This document shows positions 25,801 to 34,961 of a stretch of DNA of 58,858 bases, piece by piece. The translations under genes were made by a program, and so were the position numbers. Below the pieces are notes generated by a model. That model was not told the origin of the DNA. It saw only the letters and a program-made list of their open reading frames with translations, and ran no database searches. Position 1 is the stretch's first letter. Every line of letters starts with the position of its first letter. The DNA comes from Opitutaceae bacterium (GTDB taxonomy: Bacteria; Verrucomicrobiota; Verrucomicrobiia; Opitutales; Opitutaceae): contig JACFMR010000024.1 of the NCBI GenBank assembly GCA_019455245.1, positions 1 through 58,858 of the forward strand, given 5' to 3'.

Positions 25801-27804
25801 ATGCCGTCCCGAGTTTACCGATTTTTCGCCGCCCTGTTGCTCGCGACATTCGCCTGGCTGGCCTTGAGTCAATCGGACCGGGTCGGCCTGACCTTCGACG
25901 AACCGGCGCACCTGGCCGCCGGGCGCGCCTACAACGCCACGGGCGATTACCGGCTTCACCCTGAGAACGGCCTGTTCCCGCAGCGCTGGGCCGCGCTTTC
26001 GGCTGCGCTGACGGAAACGTCCGGTCCGGATTTCACCGGCATGGGATGGGATAGCGGCGACGTCTGGAGCGTGGCACGCACATGGCTCTTCACACCGGGC
26101 CGTGACGTGGAGTCAATTCTTCTGCCCGCACGCGCCATGATCGTGCTGCTCGCACTCACGTTGCTCGTGCTTGTGTGGCGCTGGGCCGCAGGGCTTTGGG
26201 GCGAACGCGCGGGTTTGCTCACCTTGGCCTTGGCGGCGTTCTGTCCTCACCTGCTCGCCCACGGTGCGCTGGTCACGTCGGACCTGGCGGCGACGCTCGG
26301 GTTCGCACTGGCACTGCTTGCGTGGTGGCGGCTGCTGCACCGCGTGACGCCCATGCGCGTTTTCGCCGCCGGTGCGGCGGCCGGCTTTCTCGCGTTGGCC
26401 AAATTCTCCGCCGCGCTCTTCGCACCCATTGCGTTGGTGCTACTGATCGTGCGTCTGTTGCGTACCAGCGACCTGCCCGTGGGCGTTGGCCGGCGTATCC
26501 GGCGCGTCCACGGAGTCTGGCGCATGGCGTGGCTTGGCGGTGCGGCATCGGCCGCTTTGCTGATCGCCTGGGCCGGAGTGTGGGCCGGCTATGGCTTTCG
26601 TTACACCGCCACGGCCGACGGCCGGCCGGCGCGTTTCGCCCAGTCGTGGGACGAGGTGCTGATCACCAAGCCGCGCACGGGCGGTTCGATCATGGCCGAC
26701 GGTTCGCAGCCGGAAGCCATTTCGCTGCGACCGGGGGTCGTGCAGCACTTCGTGGGTTTTGCGCGCGAGCACCGGCTGCTGCCGGAAGCGTGGCTCTACG
26801 GTCTGGCATTCACGGATCGCTTCTCGCGCCACCGGCTGGCGTATTTTGCCGGGGAATATCGCGAACGCGGCTGGGTGGGATTTTTTCCCGCGGCGTTCGC
26901 CCTGAAGACCACGCTGCCGGCTCTTGCCCTGGGCGCACTCGGCCTGCTGGCGATCCTGCGGCGACGCCCGAGGAACCGCACGCTCTACCGGCTGGCACCT
27001 CTGCTGGCATTCGCCGGTGTCTATGTGGCGTTCTCGCTGACGAGCAGTCTCAACATCGGACACCGCCATCTGCTGCCCCTCTACCCGCTGTTCTACATCG
27101 CCGCGGGCGCGGCGCTGCTGTTCACGCGCCGGCTTATCGCAGTGGTACTCATCCTAGCGCTGGCCGGGTGGCACTCGGTTGAAGCGTTGCGAGTGCGTCC
27201 GCACTACCTTACGTATTTCAACCAACTCGCCGGTGGCCCGACGGGCGGACACCGGTTCTTCACGGACAGTTCGCTGGATTGGGGCCAGGGCCTGCCTGAA
27301 CTCAAGGCATGGCTGGATGCACATGCGGGGACACAACCGGTTTATCTTTCATATTTCGGTTCGGACAATCCGGCGCACGCCGGCATTCGCGCCACCCGCG
27401 TCGGGGACATCTATTTCGATCATGCCCCGGTGCGTGCCGTACTGCCGGCGCTCGACCCCGGTTTGTACGTGATCAGCGCCACGATGTTGCACCGCGTTTA
27501 CACCCGGGTACGCGGACCATGGTCCGAGTCTTACGAGCAAGAATATCAGCGCTTGCTCCGCTGGCACGACGCGTCGCTTGGCCGTAAACCCGGCGATCGG
27601 CGCAACACTGACGCCGGGCCCATTGACGACGCAACCCAGGTGGAGGAGTTGGCGCGCTTGGAGCAATTGCGCTTCGGGCGGCTGTGCCGTTATCTCGAAA
27701 ACCGCGCGCCAGACGCCACGGTCGCAAACATCTTTTTCATCCACCGGCTCGACGCGAGGGAGATTCACCGCGCACTGACCGGGCCGGTGACGTTTCGGCC
27801 CTGA
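25801..27804 (+). CDS. GT39/ArnT-like membrane glycosyltransferase candidate
   Basis: A 667-residue polytopic protein. After helix 1 the loop reads GLTFDEPAHLAAGRAYNATGDYRLHPENG, which carries the acidic DE motif of PMT/ArnT-type GT-C enzymes followed by the His/Pro/Glu motif, then about ten further helices and a 200-residue C-terminal domain (GGHRFFTDSSLDWGQGLPELKAWL). The SLDWGQ segment is often seen in bacterial phospholipid-carrier-dependent glycosyltransferases. It would move a sugar from a polyprenyl carrier in the periplasm. ATG 25801 starts just before the first helix. Its last 40 bases overlap the convergent GT87 gene. Confidence 0.75.
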   Translation: MPSRVYRFFAALLLATFAWLALSQSDRVGLTFDEPAHLAAGRAYNATGDYRLHPENGLFPQRWAALSAALTETSGPDFTGMGWDSGDVWSVARTWLFTPGRDVESILLPARAMIVLLALTLLVLVWRWAAGLWGERAGLLTLALAAFCPHLLAHGALVTSDLAATLGFALALLAWWRLLHRVTPMRVFAAGAAAGFLALAKFSAALFAPIALVLLIVRLLRTSDLPVGVGRRIRRVHGVWRMAWLGGAASAALLIAWAGVWAGYGFRYTATADGRPARFAQSWDEVLITKPRTGGSIMADGSQPEAISLRPGVVQHFVGFAREHRLLPEAWLYGLAFTDRFSRHRLAYFAGEYRERGWVGFFPAAFALKTTLPALALGALGLLAILRRRPRNRTLYRLAPLLAFAGVYVAFSLTSSLNIGHRHLLPLYPLFYIAAGAALLFTRRLIAVVLILALAGWHSVEALRVRPHYLTYFNQLAGGPTGGHRFFTDSSLDWGQGLPELKAWLDAHAGTQPVYLSYFGSDNPAHAGIRATRVGDIYFDHAPVRAVLPALDPGLYVISATMLHRVYTRVRGPWSESYEQEYQRLLRWHDASLGRKPGDRRNTDAGPIDDATQVEELARLEQLRFGRLCRYLENRAPDATVANIFFIHRLDAREIHRALTGPVTFRP

Positions 27805-29015
27805 CGTTCTGTGGCCCAGCGCCGGCCGGCCCACGCCCCCGTAACCCAGAGCAGGGTCAATGCGATAAGCAGGAAGAGCGTCTGGTCGGCGCCGGCAATG
27901 ACGGACAGCAGGTGTAGCGCGGTCGTGTTGGCCGGGTCGGCTTCGGCTGCGTGGGCGAGCCAGAACTTCGGTGCCGTCAGCCAGAAGGTACCAGCGAGCA
28001 GGGCGGCGAACTCGAGGCCTGCGCGGGGTGCATCAGCCCGGAGCAGGGCCGGTAACAGAAGGAGCAGCAGCACCACGCGGTACGGAAAGCTCGCGGAGAT
28101 TACAAAACACGCGAGCCACGCGCTCGCGCCGGCCAGCCAGGCGGTGGTGGCAAAGCCATCCTGTGGCAACAACGCGGCCAGATCGCGTCGCCGCCACCAC
28201 AGCCATGCCAGACCCAATAAGCCGGCCGTCAACGCCCCGAACAACAGCCAGCCGCGTACCGCGGACAAAAGCGTCCACGTGATGTGAATTACCCCGAGCC
28301 CATGAGCGAAGATCGTCGCGGGATTCGGGGTGAGTGACAGCACACGGGCGATCTCATCCGCCTGCGCCATCCAATGCAGGCCGAAGGCCGCGGCCCCGGT
28401 CACCGCGGGCAGTATGATCCGGCGCCAGGAGTCACGTGCGCCCGCCAAGGTCGCAAGACCGGCCAGCGGGTAGAATTTGAGCGCCGCGGCAACAACGACA
28501 ACCGCCGCCGTGCCCCACGCCGCCAAGCCCGGCCGTGCCGCGGCACAAGCGGCCGCGAGGGCGAGCAGCAGGAACACAACGAGATCGTTGTTGCCCCGTT
28601 CCAGTCCGAGCACAACCGGCGGCGAAAGCAGGGCGAGCACGGTGAGGACAACCGCGCCGCGCGTGCGGGGGGCGGCAATCAGACAGGCGGTGGCAATGAA
28701 AACGGCGGACAACACCGCACCAAGCCATCCGGCATCATCCCCGGTCAGACCGAGACTCCCGGTAAGCAACCATGCCGGGCCATAGACATGCGGCCGGCCG
28801 AGGGGATCGAGCGGGTTGCCGGCATAGACGTCGATGCCGCGCACGTGCGCTTCGCCCGCGGCAAGCACGGCGACGAGGTCGAGAAAATATGGCCGCATGT
28901 GCTGCACCCCCCAAAGGTCCCAGAGCTTGCCGTTGACGAGCAGCAGGCAGAATCCGCCCAATACCATCGCCGCCGCAAGCGCCGCGCCGCGCCAGGTATG
29001 CCACCACCCCTGCAT
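27765..29015 (-). CDS. GT87 (DUF2029) family membrane glycosyltransferase
   Basis: A 416-residue protein with about twelve hydrophobic helices. The sequence PPVVLGLERGNNDLVVFLLLALAAACA is the recognisable GT87/DUF2029 segment, as are the preceding DVYAGNPLDPLGRPHVYGPAWLL loop and KFYPLAGLATL. GT87 enzymes are polyprenyl-phosphate mannose-dependent mannosyltransferases in mycobacteria; here the sugar is unknown. ATG 29015 has a strong GGAGG ribosome-binding site 10 bases upstream, which decides the start. Its 3' end overlaps the convergent gene at 25801-27804 by 40 bases. Confidence 0.85.
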   Translation of the reverse strand: MQGWWHTWRGAALAAAMVLGGFCLLLVNGKLWDLWGVQHMRPYFLDLVAVLAAGEAHVRGIDVYAGNPLDPLGRPHVYGPAWLLTGSLGLTGDDAGWLGAVLSAVFIATACLIAAPRTRGAVVLTVLALLSPPVVLGLERGNNDLVVFLLLALAAACAAARPGLAAWGTAAVVVVAAALKFYPLAGLATLAGARDSWRRIILPAVTGAAAFGLHWMAQADEIARVLSLTPNPATIFAHGLGVIHITWTLLSAVRGWLLFGALTAGLLGLAWLWWRRRDLAALLPQDGFATTAWLAGASAWLACFVISASFPYRVVLLLLLLPALLRADAPRAGLEFAALLAGTFWLTAPKFWLAHAAEADPANTTALHLLSVIAGADQTLFLLIALTLLWVTGAWAGRRWATERQGRNVTGPVSAR

Positions 29016-29133
29016 CAACCCAGTCCTCCTTGCCTCATTACATCCCATGCACGGCCGCACCCGACACGCCGAACGATGTTATGGCAGCCAGCGTCCCGGC
29101 CAAAATGCGCCCGGAAGTCGATCAGGAGCAAGT

Positions 29134-30945
29134 TCATGAAGCCGGGTGATTCGCAGCGGGAGCCGTCACAGGGGACAAACGAATCGCCTTCACACGGCTG
29201 ATGCGTGCAAGGCGCAGGCCAAAGCGCCGCTCCGTCACGGGTTCGAGCACGTAGCGTTCCGGGAGACGGTCGGCCGGCTCGATCTGGTAGCCGCCGGCGG
29301 CACCGACCGGGCGCAGCGTTTGCATGACGAGCACCTCCTGGAAGGTGTGGTGATCAAGATGAAACTTGATGCCCTCGGCATGCCAGCGCGCCCGCCCGGT
29401 GGAAACCGCCGGGATTTCACGACCAAGCCAGAAAAGCGGAGACTTGTTGCTCACGATGAGCCGGTTCGCCAGCGGCAGGGCATCAACCATCTCTGCCTCC
29501 CATGCGACCTCGCGCATGAGAAGATTCTGCTCCCAGTGGTGCGCGTTCGAGCGCAAACCCGACGTCTGGTAGGACAGCAAAGCGCCGCCGGCTACGACCA
29601 TGACGGCGCGACCACGCCAATGCCCCGGCACCCGCGCGGCGGCCCAACCGAGCGAAAGCGCCAAAGCCGCGCAAAACGGCAGGCTCAGACGCGAGACGAT
29701 CGGATCGTCGAGCGCCCCCCAATAATAGAACATCAACAGCCCAAGGTTGCCCGCCACCGCCGCCAAAAAGACCACCGCCGCCACATCCGCGGCCGGGGCC
29801 ACGCGCCACCCGCGCAAACCGCGCAACGCACACCACGTTGCCCAGAGAAAGGCCGGCAATCCGGCGACCCCGAGCCACCAGGAGTTCATGAAGAACCCGG
29901 AGAAATCGAAGAAAAACGCCAGCGCGTGCTCAAGGTTGGTGCCGAGGAATTCAAGCCCAAAACGGCTTTCCGCGCCCTCGCGCAGCTCCCAGAGCAACGG
30001 CGTGCCGGAAAGGTAGGTGTTGTGCAACGCGTAGGGGATGAGCAGGGCCGGCGCCAACACCGCCGCCGCCGGCAAAATGATGCGTCCGGTTCGGCGCCAG
30101 CCTTCAAGGATGACCAGCGCCGCGGGGGCGATGTACAGACTCGATTCGTAACGCGTCTGCGCAAAGAGCACAACGGCCAGCACAAGGCCGGAGAGCCGCG
30201 GCTCATCGGGTGCCTCAAGGTAGAACATGGCGAGCACCACCACCAACAGCAGCATGGCGAGATTGAGCATCTCCATGCCGGCCCCCGTGGCGTTGTGCGC
30301 CAGCAGCGAAAAGGACCCGAATGCCACGGTGGCCGCCCAGGCGGCCCGCGCGGGCATGAGACGCCGCGCCAGCGCATACGCAAGCAGAAGGATCACCGGC
30401 AGCAGCACGGTGTTGAGGGCAAAGGCGTTGGCTTCGCGGAAGCCGGTGAGATCGTGCAGGAGCGAGACCAGGAAGGCGAAGAAGAAGGGGCGCTTGTCGA
30501 GGTAGGAACCAAGGGCGGTGAAGGCTCCCTCGATCTCGTAGCCGCGCACCGTGGTGCCGACTTCCCGCAGCTGATGCAGATTAAGCGCCGTGTTTTGCAG
30601 CACAAACTCGTCGTAGAGCACCTTGTAGGAATAAGGCACGGTCAGGACGGCCAGCAGCGTCAGCCCGACGATCGTAACGCCGACACCGAGCAGCTCGCGC
30701 CGCTCAAAACGCGGTCCCTGCCGCCACCAGCCGGGCACGAGCCGGGCCACCGCAACCGTCGCCCAGGCAAAGGTGATCGCGATGGTGTAGTATCCCCATT
30801 GTTGCACGAGTGCGCGCGCCGCGCCGACATCGTGCGCAATAAAGCCAAAAAACACCGACACGATCGCGAGCACCCCGAACAGGACCAGCCGGAGCGGGAA
30901 ACGTGGCGCGGATCGGACGGCGGCTACGGCAGCTGCTTCATCCAT
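29134..30945 (-). CDS. GT-C-like polytopic membrane protein, paralogue 1
   Basis: A 603-residue membrane protein, about twelve helices with a C-terminal soluble domain of about 130 residues. The first large loop contains YSYKVLYDEFVLQNTALNL and the later DKRPFFFAFLVSLLHDLTGFREANAFALNT, shared almost block for block with the neighbour at 30924-32798. The C-terminal domains are also alike (LEPVTERRFGLRLARISRVKAI). The YDE in the first external loop suits a GT-C glycosyltransferase. It starts inside the 3' end of the paralogue (22-base overlap), so they are translated together. Confidence 0.7.
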   Translation of the reverse strand: MDEAAAVAAVRSAPRFPLRLVLFGVLAIVSVFFGFIAHDVGAARALVQQWGYYTIAITFAWATVAVARLVPGWWRQGPRFERRELLGVGVTIVGLTLLAVLTVPYSYKVLYDEFVLQNTALNLHQLREVGTTVRGYEIEGAFTALGSYLDKRPFFFAFLVSLLHDLTGFREANAFALNTVLLPVILLLAYALARRLMPARAAWAATVAFGSFSLLAHNATGAGMEMLNLAMLLLVVVLAMFYLEAPDEPRLSGLVLAVVLFAQTRYESSLYIAPAALVILEGWRRTGRIILPAAAVLAPALLIPYALHNTYLSGTPLLWELREGAESRFGLEFLGTNLEHALAFFFDFSGFFMNSWWLGVAGLPAFLWATWCALRGLRGWRVAPAADVAAVVFLAAVAGNLGLLMFYYWGALDDPIVSRLSLPFCAALALSLGWAAARVPGHWRGRAVMVVAGGALLSYQTSGLRSNAHHWEQNLLMREVAWEAEMVDALPLANRLIVSNKSPLFWLGREIPAVSTGRARWHAEGIKFHLDHHTFQEVLVMQTLRPVGAAGGYQIEPADRLPERYVLEPVTERRFGLRLARISRVKAIRLSPVTAPAANHPAS

Positions 30946-32798
30946 TGCTCAAGGTACGCGGCCTTCGCCCGCTCAAACTCCTCTTTGCTCATCGCCGGGC
31001 CACCCACGGGCTGTGCGTAGGCTTGGCGGGCGACGGTACCATCTTCGGCATGGATGGCGGTGATGCGGCTGATGCGCGCAAGATGGAGCGTCGCGATGCG
31101 TTTTTCCAACACGGGCTCAAGGTCGAAGCCGGGACCGATGTCGTCGGCCGGATCAAGCGTCAGCGCACCGGTGGCCTGGTCGACCGTGAAACGCTGGAAC
31201 ACATACATGGCCGTGAACGTGTGGTTCCGCAGGTGGAAGGCCAGACCCTCCCGACGATCGGCGGCCTGCGCGATCGCCGTCGCAGCCACACGCTGCGTGA
31301 TCCAGTAGATGGAATCACGATCGATGAACAGATAGTCTTTTTGTGGATGCCGCCGGATGAATTCCTGCCGCCAGGCCATCTCAATGCCGGGCATGTATTC
31401 CCATGCATAAGCCTGGCGCGCCATCGAGGGCACCCCCTGCAGGAGCAACGCGATCAACGCCGCGGCCCCGGTCCAGCGCCAGCCGGCCGGCGAACGAATG
31501 AGCCGTGCCCCGACCACAACGATCGCCAACGCCATCAACAGATGCACGGGCAGGCTGAGGCGGCGAATGACCGGATGATCGAACTGGCCCCAAAAATAGA
31601 GCATAAGCAGCGCGCCGATGCCGAAGAGTCCGAGCCCGATCATCGCAACCACCCATTCACGCGGGGCGGCCGAAAGGCCGGCGCGCAATGTGCGCACAAT
31701 GATCAGGGCGAAAAACGGCAACGCCAGGAGACCGCCCGCGGCAAAAAAGATGGAGTTGGGCTGGTAGCCGCTCAGGTCGAAGAAAAACCCGAGCGCATGC
31801 CCGAGATTGTCCGCCACGTAGGAAAAGGCGAAAGGTGCGCCCGCCTCGGGCTTGCTCGCGAGCTCCCACGCGCCGGTGTTGGCCTCAAAAACACGGTTTT
31901 GCAGGACGTAGGGGAGCAGCAGCAATGGGGCCGCGACGACCATCCCCGGCAGAATGACACGGTTCACCCGCACCCACCCCCAGAGCGCGATGGCGGCGAC
32001 CGGCAGAATGAAAAGCACGGATTCGTAACGCGTGTAAGCCAGCAGCACGGCGGCGAGGCAAAGCGCCGTGAGTGAATTGTCGTCGGGCCGCTCCGCATAA
32101 CGCCAGCCCAGCAAGATCACCCCTGAGATCAGGACGAGGTTGAGCAGCTCGAAGCCGCCCCCCGCGGCCTGTTGCGCAAGCAGGGGCAGTCCGGTGAAGA
32201 GCAGCACGGCGAAAACCCCCGCCCAGCGGCTGGCGGCCAGGCGCCAGGCGATCACATAAATGAGGCCGAGAAAAAGGAAACCGAGGGCGGTGTTGACCCA
32301 AAAGGGATTGGTGCCGCGGTAACCCGTCGTATCGTGGACGAGCGAAACAAGGAACGGGTAAAAAAACGGACGCTTGTCGACGACCTTGTGGGTGAATTGG
32401 AAAGGTCCTTGTACGTCGGTCGCACGAATCGGATATGACACCTCGCGTTCCTGGTGCATGACCATGGACGTGCCCAGCAGCAGAACCTCGTCGGCGAGAA
32501 TCTTGAAGCCGGGCCGTTCGTGTGCGTGCCAGATCCCGCCGCAAACCATCACCAGGGCGGCGGCGGCATAATCCCCCCGCGCCGGCCGCCAATCCGTCCA
32601 AGCATGACGTCCGAGCCTCCAGAGTCCATGGACAAAAAAGGCCGAGGTCAGCAGCATGACCCAGTAGCCCCCCTTGGCGACGAGCTGCACGGCGGACTCC
32701 GCCGGGAGGAGCCAGCGGCCCGTGATGAGGGTGACGAGACCAAGCATCGCCATCAACCACACCAACCGGTGGCGCAGGATGAGCTTCAACAGGGGCAT
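30924..32798 (-). CDS. GT-C-like polytopic membrane protein, paralogue 2
   Basis: A 624-residue membrane protein paralogous to the next gene downstream. Shared blocks are FKILADEVLLLGTSM (acidic DE in the first loop), DKRPFFYPFLVSLVHDTTGYRGTNPFWVNT, LAYTRYESVLFILP, MLYFWGQFDHPVIRRLSLP and LEPVLEKRIATLHLARISRITAI. ATG 32798 is chosen because the alternative GTG at 32813 lies inside the terminator stem of the upstream pilin gene. Its short C-terminal extension (KEEFERAKAAYLEQWMKQLP) is absent from the paralogue. Its position immediately downstream of a pilin suggests, but does not show, a role in pilin glycosylation. Confidence 0.7.
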   Translation of the reverse strand: MPLLKLILRHRLVWLMAMLGLVTLITGRWLLPAESAVQLVAKGGYWVMLLTSAFFVHGLWRLGRHAWTDWRPARGDYAAAALVMVCGGIWHAHERPGFKILADEVLLLGTSMVMHQEREVSYPIRATDVQGPFQFTHKVVDKRPFFYPFLVSLVHDTTGYRGTNPFWVNTALGFLFLGLIYVIAWRLAASRWAGVFAVLLFTGLPLLAQQAAGGGFELLNLVLISGVILLGWRYAERPDDNSLTALCLAAVLLAYTRYESVLFILPVAAIALWGWVRVNRVILPGMVVAAPLLLLPYVLQNRVFEANTGAWELASKPEAGAPFAFSYVADNLGHALGFFFDLSGYQPNSIFFAAGGLLALPFFALIIVRTLRAGLSAAPREWVVAMIGLGLFGIGALLMLYFWGQFDHPVIRRLSLPVHLLMALAIVVVGARLIRSPAGWRWTGAAALIALLLQGVPSMARQAYAWEYMPGIEMAWRQEFIRRHPQKDYLFIDRDSIYWITQRVAATAIAQAADRREGLAFHLRNHTFTAMYVFQRFTVDQATGALTLDPADDIGPGFDLEPVLEKRIATLHLARISRITAIHAEDGTVARQAYAQPVGGPAMSKEEFERAKAAYLEQWMKQLP

Positions 32799-32826
32799 AA
32801 AAAAGCCGTCCACGGAAGTGGACGGC
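32799..32826 (-). terminator. Intrinsic terminator after the pilin gene
   Basis: On the minus strand a 9-bp stem GCCGTCCAC/GTGGACGGC with a 4-base loop is followed by six T residues that abut the ATG of the next gene at 32798. It is the terminator for the pilin transcript and would separate highly expressed pilin mRNA from the membrane glycosyltransferase-like genes, leaving partial read-through possible. Confidence 0.85.
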
Positions 32827-32856
32827 TTGGCAAGACAGGAGTCTTAAAACAATCGT

Positions 32857-33207
32857 TTAGTTGCTGTAGGTGATCGTGCGAGCACCGGCAACGCCCGAAG
32901 CCGTGACGGCCGAGCCCTGCTGGATGTTCGAATACGTCTCGGCCGCGACCGGAGTCACGTTCTTGATGTATTGCGAGCTGTTCGTGCCAACGAGGTCGGC
33001 CGAGTTCACCGCACTCACACCGGCTTCCAGGAAGTACTGGTCAGCGGCGGCACTCAACTGGCGAAGGTTGTTCATCACCGCCTTGTCCTGCGAGGAGGCG
33101 CGGACCTTCTGGAACGCGGGAATCGCCATGGCGGCCAGGAGGCCGATGATGACGACGACGATCATGATTTCAACGAGGGTAAAGCCCTTCTTGGAGCTGG
33201 TTTTCAT
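32857..33207 (-). CDS. Type IV pilin-like protein with prepilin signal
   Basis: A 116-residue protein beginning MKTSSKKGFTLVEIMIVVVIIGLLAAMAIPAF, a perfect type III signal sequence: a basic leader, cleavage after Gly8, Phe at +1, and Glu at +5 of the mature protein, then the long hydrophobic helix. The short C-terminal domain is Ser/Thr/Ala/Val-rich with no disulfide Cys pair. It is probably a major pilin or pilin-like subunit processed by the peptidase at 51502. A single-gene transcript is likely: there is a terminator just downstream and a long AT-richer leader upstream. Confidence 0.9.
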   Translation of the reverse strand: MKTSSKKGFTLVEIMIVVVIIGLLAAMAIPAFQKVRASSQDKAVMNNLRQLSAAADQYFLEAGVSAVNSADLVGTNSSQYIKNVTPVAAETYSNIQQGSAVTASGVAGARTITYSN

Positions 33208-33564
33208 AGTATGATGGATCTGGATTATTAACAAAGCTCAGGGGTGAGCAGTGGTGCCATAAAATGGCATTAGCCCGGAACGGACAAGGTCAAATTAATG
33301 TTAATAGCAGCCGTGCGCTCCGCCATTTCGGGAACCTTTCTCAACCGCTATCAGGCCTCTCACTGCTCCAGCCCATGCAGGTTTGAGACACTCATCTCCA
33401 TATCCAAACGGGAAACGCGCCATTGGGGCGCCAGAATTAACGGGCTTTGGATGTTTGGCCCTTGTGATTTCCAACGCTGCCGGATCGGGTCAGGATTTTT
33501 TCATGTGCCAAGCATTTGCGCTCGCCTCGCCGGGACACTTGTTTGTGGTGCTAGCTAAATAATC
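33208..33564. other. Divergent regulatory gap between the pilin and DUF481 genes
   Basis: This 357-base AT-richer gap must carry both divergent promoters. On the pilin side a TTGACC hexamer (minus strand, 33293-33288) is visible but I find no well-spaced -10 box. An inverted repeat lies at 33255-33269 (separate entry). On the DUF481 side the sequence just before the ATG at 33565 is AT-rich (GCTAAATAAT). An 86-codon frame at 33298-33558 has no family resemblance or codon bias and is not called. Confidence 0.5.
33255..33269. promoter_or_regulatory. Inverted repeat upstream of the pilin gene, possible operator
   Basis: TGCCAT and ATGGCA arms separated by three A residues form a perfect 15-base palindrome about 50 bases upstream of the pilin start codon. 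The position suits a regulator-binding site or an mRNA leader hairpin. No known consensus is assigned. Confidence 0.4.
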
Positions 33565-34647
33565 ATGAGTTTTGGGGTCTGTTTTTTCCGTCTTTCCAAG
33601 CGATGTGCACCATTGCGGACAGGACGCTGGAGTTTCCATTTCATCCTATTGCTGATCAGCATTTTGCCGACCACTGCAGCCGAGCTGCATTTGAACAACG
33701 GCGACCGCATCACGGGTGAGGTGGTGATGCGCGTGGACGACAAGATCCACTTCCGCTCACCGATCCTCGGCGATCTGGTGGTAGCCGAGACCGATGCCGC
33801 GGTGGTCGAGGAGCCGGACACCCCGGTGGAGAGTTTGGCCGGCTTGCCGCCGCCGGAGCCAAAGCCCAAATCCACCCCCGCCACGGCTGACACCGGTTCC
33901 CGAGTGGCCGCAGTTCCGCTCGCCCCGCCGCCGCCCGCGCCCAAGCCTCCGCGTTGGAAGGGCAAGATCGAGTTCGGCTTTTCCAACCAGTCCGGCCGGA
34001 CCGATGCCCTCAATCTGTCTGTGCGAACCGAGGCTGAACTGAAAAAAGACCTCAACCATTACCGGGCCAATGCGCGTTTCCTCTACGGCAAGACCAGTAA
34101 CATCGTTTCCAGCAACCGGCGCGACGGCAGTTTCCGGTGGCGGCACGAGATCTCGGAACGCATTTTCACCCAGAGTCTGTCCAGCTACACCGATGATCGC
34201 GTGGCGGGCATCGACCTCAACCTTGAGCAGAACGGCAGCGTCGGCTACCAATTCCTGCGCACCGACCGCCACACGGGCTCCTTGGGCGCCGGTCTGACCG
34301 TGCAGTATCGCGATGCCGTCGGAGTCGAGACCGCGTTCAATTACCTCGGCGAATTCTTTCAGGATTACACCTACAAGATCAACGGGCGGCTCTCGTTCTC
34401 CCAAGCGATCAACGCCCTGTATTCACCCGACAGCCAAGCCCGCTCCATTTCCACCGGCACTTCCGTCAGTAACCTGACCCAGGAGGCGGAAAACTACAAG
34501 GTGCGCTTCAACAGCGCCCTGCAGGGCAAGATGAGCGAGCGCATTTCGTTGAATCTGCGGTACGAATACGAATACGACAACGCGATCAACAACCCCGCCG
34601 CCCGCACCGACCAGCGCATCACCAGCTCTGTCGGCTACGCGTTCTGA
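33565..34647 (+). CDS. DUF481 family outer-membrane protein
   Basis: A 360-residue exported protein. A hydrophobic segment (FHFILLLISILPTTAA) precedes the mature start ELHLNNGDRITGEVV, a motif found at the beginning of many DUF481-type proteins. A Pro-rich linker follows (residues about 95-130), and then a region of alternating amphipathic strands (KIEFGFSNQSGRTDALNLSVRTEAEL onward) ending in an aromatic VGYAF, the pattern of an outer-membrane beta-barrel. Function is unknown; it is possibly a salt-induced porin-like protein. It has its own promoter region and is followed by a 578-base gap. Confidence 0.82.
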   Translation: MSFGVCFFRLSKRCAPLRTGRWSFHFILLLISILPTTAAELHLNNGDRITGEVVMRVDDKIHFRSPILGDLVVAETDAAVVEEPDTPVESLAGLPPPEPKPKSTPATADTGSRVAAVPLAPPPPAPKPPRWKGKIEFGFSNQSGRTDALNLSVRTEAELKKDLNHYRANARFLYGKTSNIVSSNRRDGSFRWRHEISERIFTQSLSSYTDDRVAGIDLNLEQNGSVGYQFLRTDRHTGSLGAGLTVQYRDAVGVETAFNYLGEFFQDYTYKINGRLSFSQAINALYSPDSQARSISTGTSVSNLTQEAENYKVRFNSALQGKMSERISLNLRYEYEYDNAINNPAARTDQRITSSVGYAF

Positions 34648-34737
34648 GTCGCGTTTCGAGCAGTCGGTTCTGAGCCGGTTCGCCACCACGGTCATTAGCC
34701 CCCCCCCGGCCCCGCATGTGTCAGCAGCGTCACCAAA

Positions 34738-34766
34738 CCGAGTGTCACGTAATACGTGACACTCGG
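34738..34766. repeat. Palindromic repeat, TGTCACGTA family, copy 2
   Basis: A perfect 29-base palindrome: 14-base arms (CCGAGTGTCACGTA and its complement) around one central A. It shares its core with the copies at 11193 and 34929 and, like them, is preceded by an ACCAAACC-like stretch. Confidence 0.85.
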
Positions 34767-34928
34767 CCTACGATGCCCGGGATCGAAATGCGCTGGTATA
34801 ATCCGTCTGCACAGAGCATCCCGGAAATTTTTACCGTCCTAACTGTCCATATAACCATATATGGAGTAGTTATTTAATAAATCTCCCAGGTTCGGGATGA
34901 AATGGCGTTCCCTAACTCAAAACCAACC

Positions 34929-34961
34929 GCGCAAGTGTCACGTAATACGTGACACTTGCGC
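34929..34961. repeat. Palindromic repeat, TGTCACGTA family, copy 3
   Basis: A perfect 33-base palindrome: 16-base arms (GCGCAAGTGTCACGTA and its complement) around one central A. The core matches copies 1 and 2 while the outer stem bases differ but still pair (GCGCA here, CCG in copy 2), consistent with selection on structure rather than on exact sequence. Confidence 0.85.

Noticed and set aside
33240..33265. Sigma-54-like TGGCAC element upstream of the pilin gene
   Set aside because: The -24-like TGGCAC is present on the minus strand, but the required GC at -12 with correct spacing is missing.
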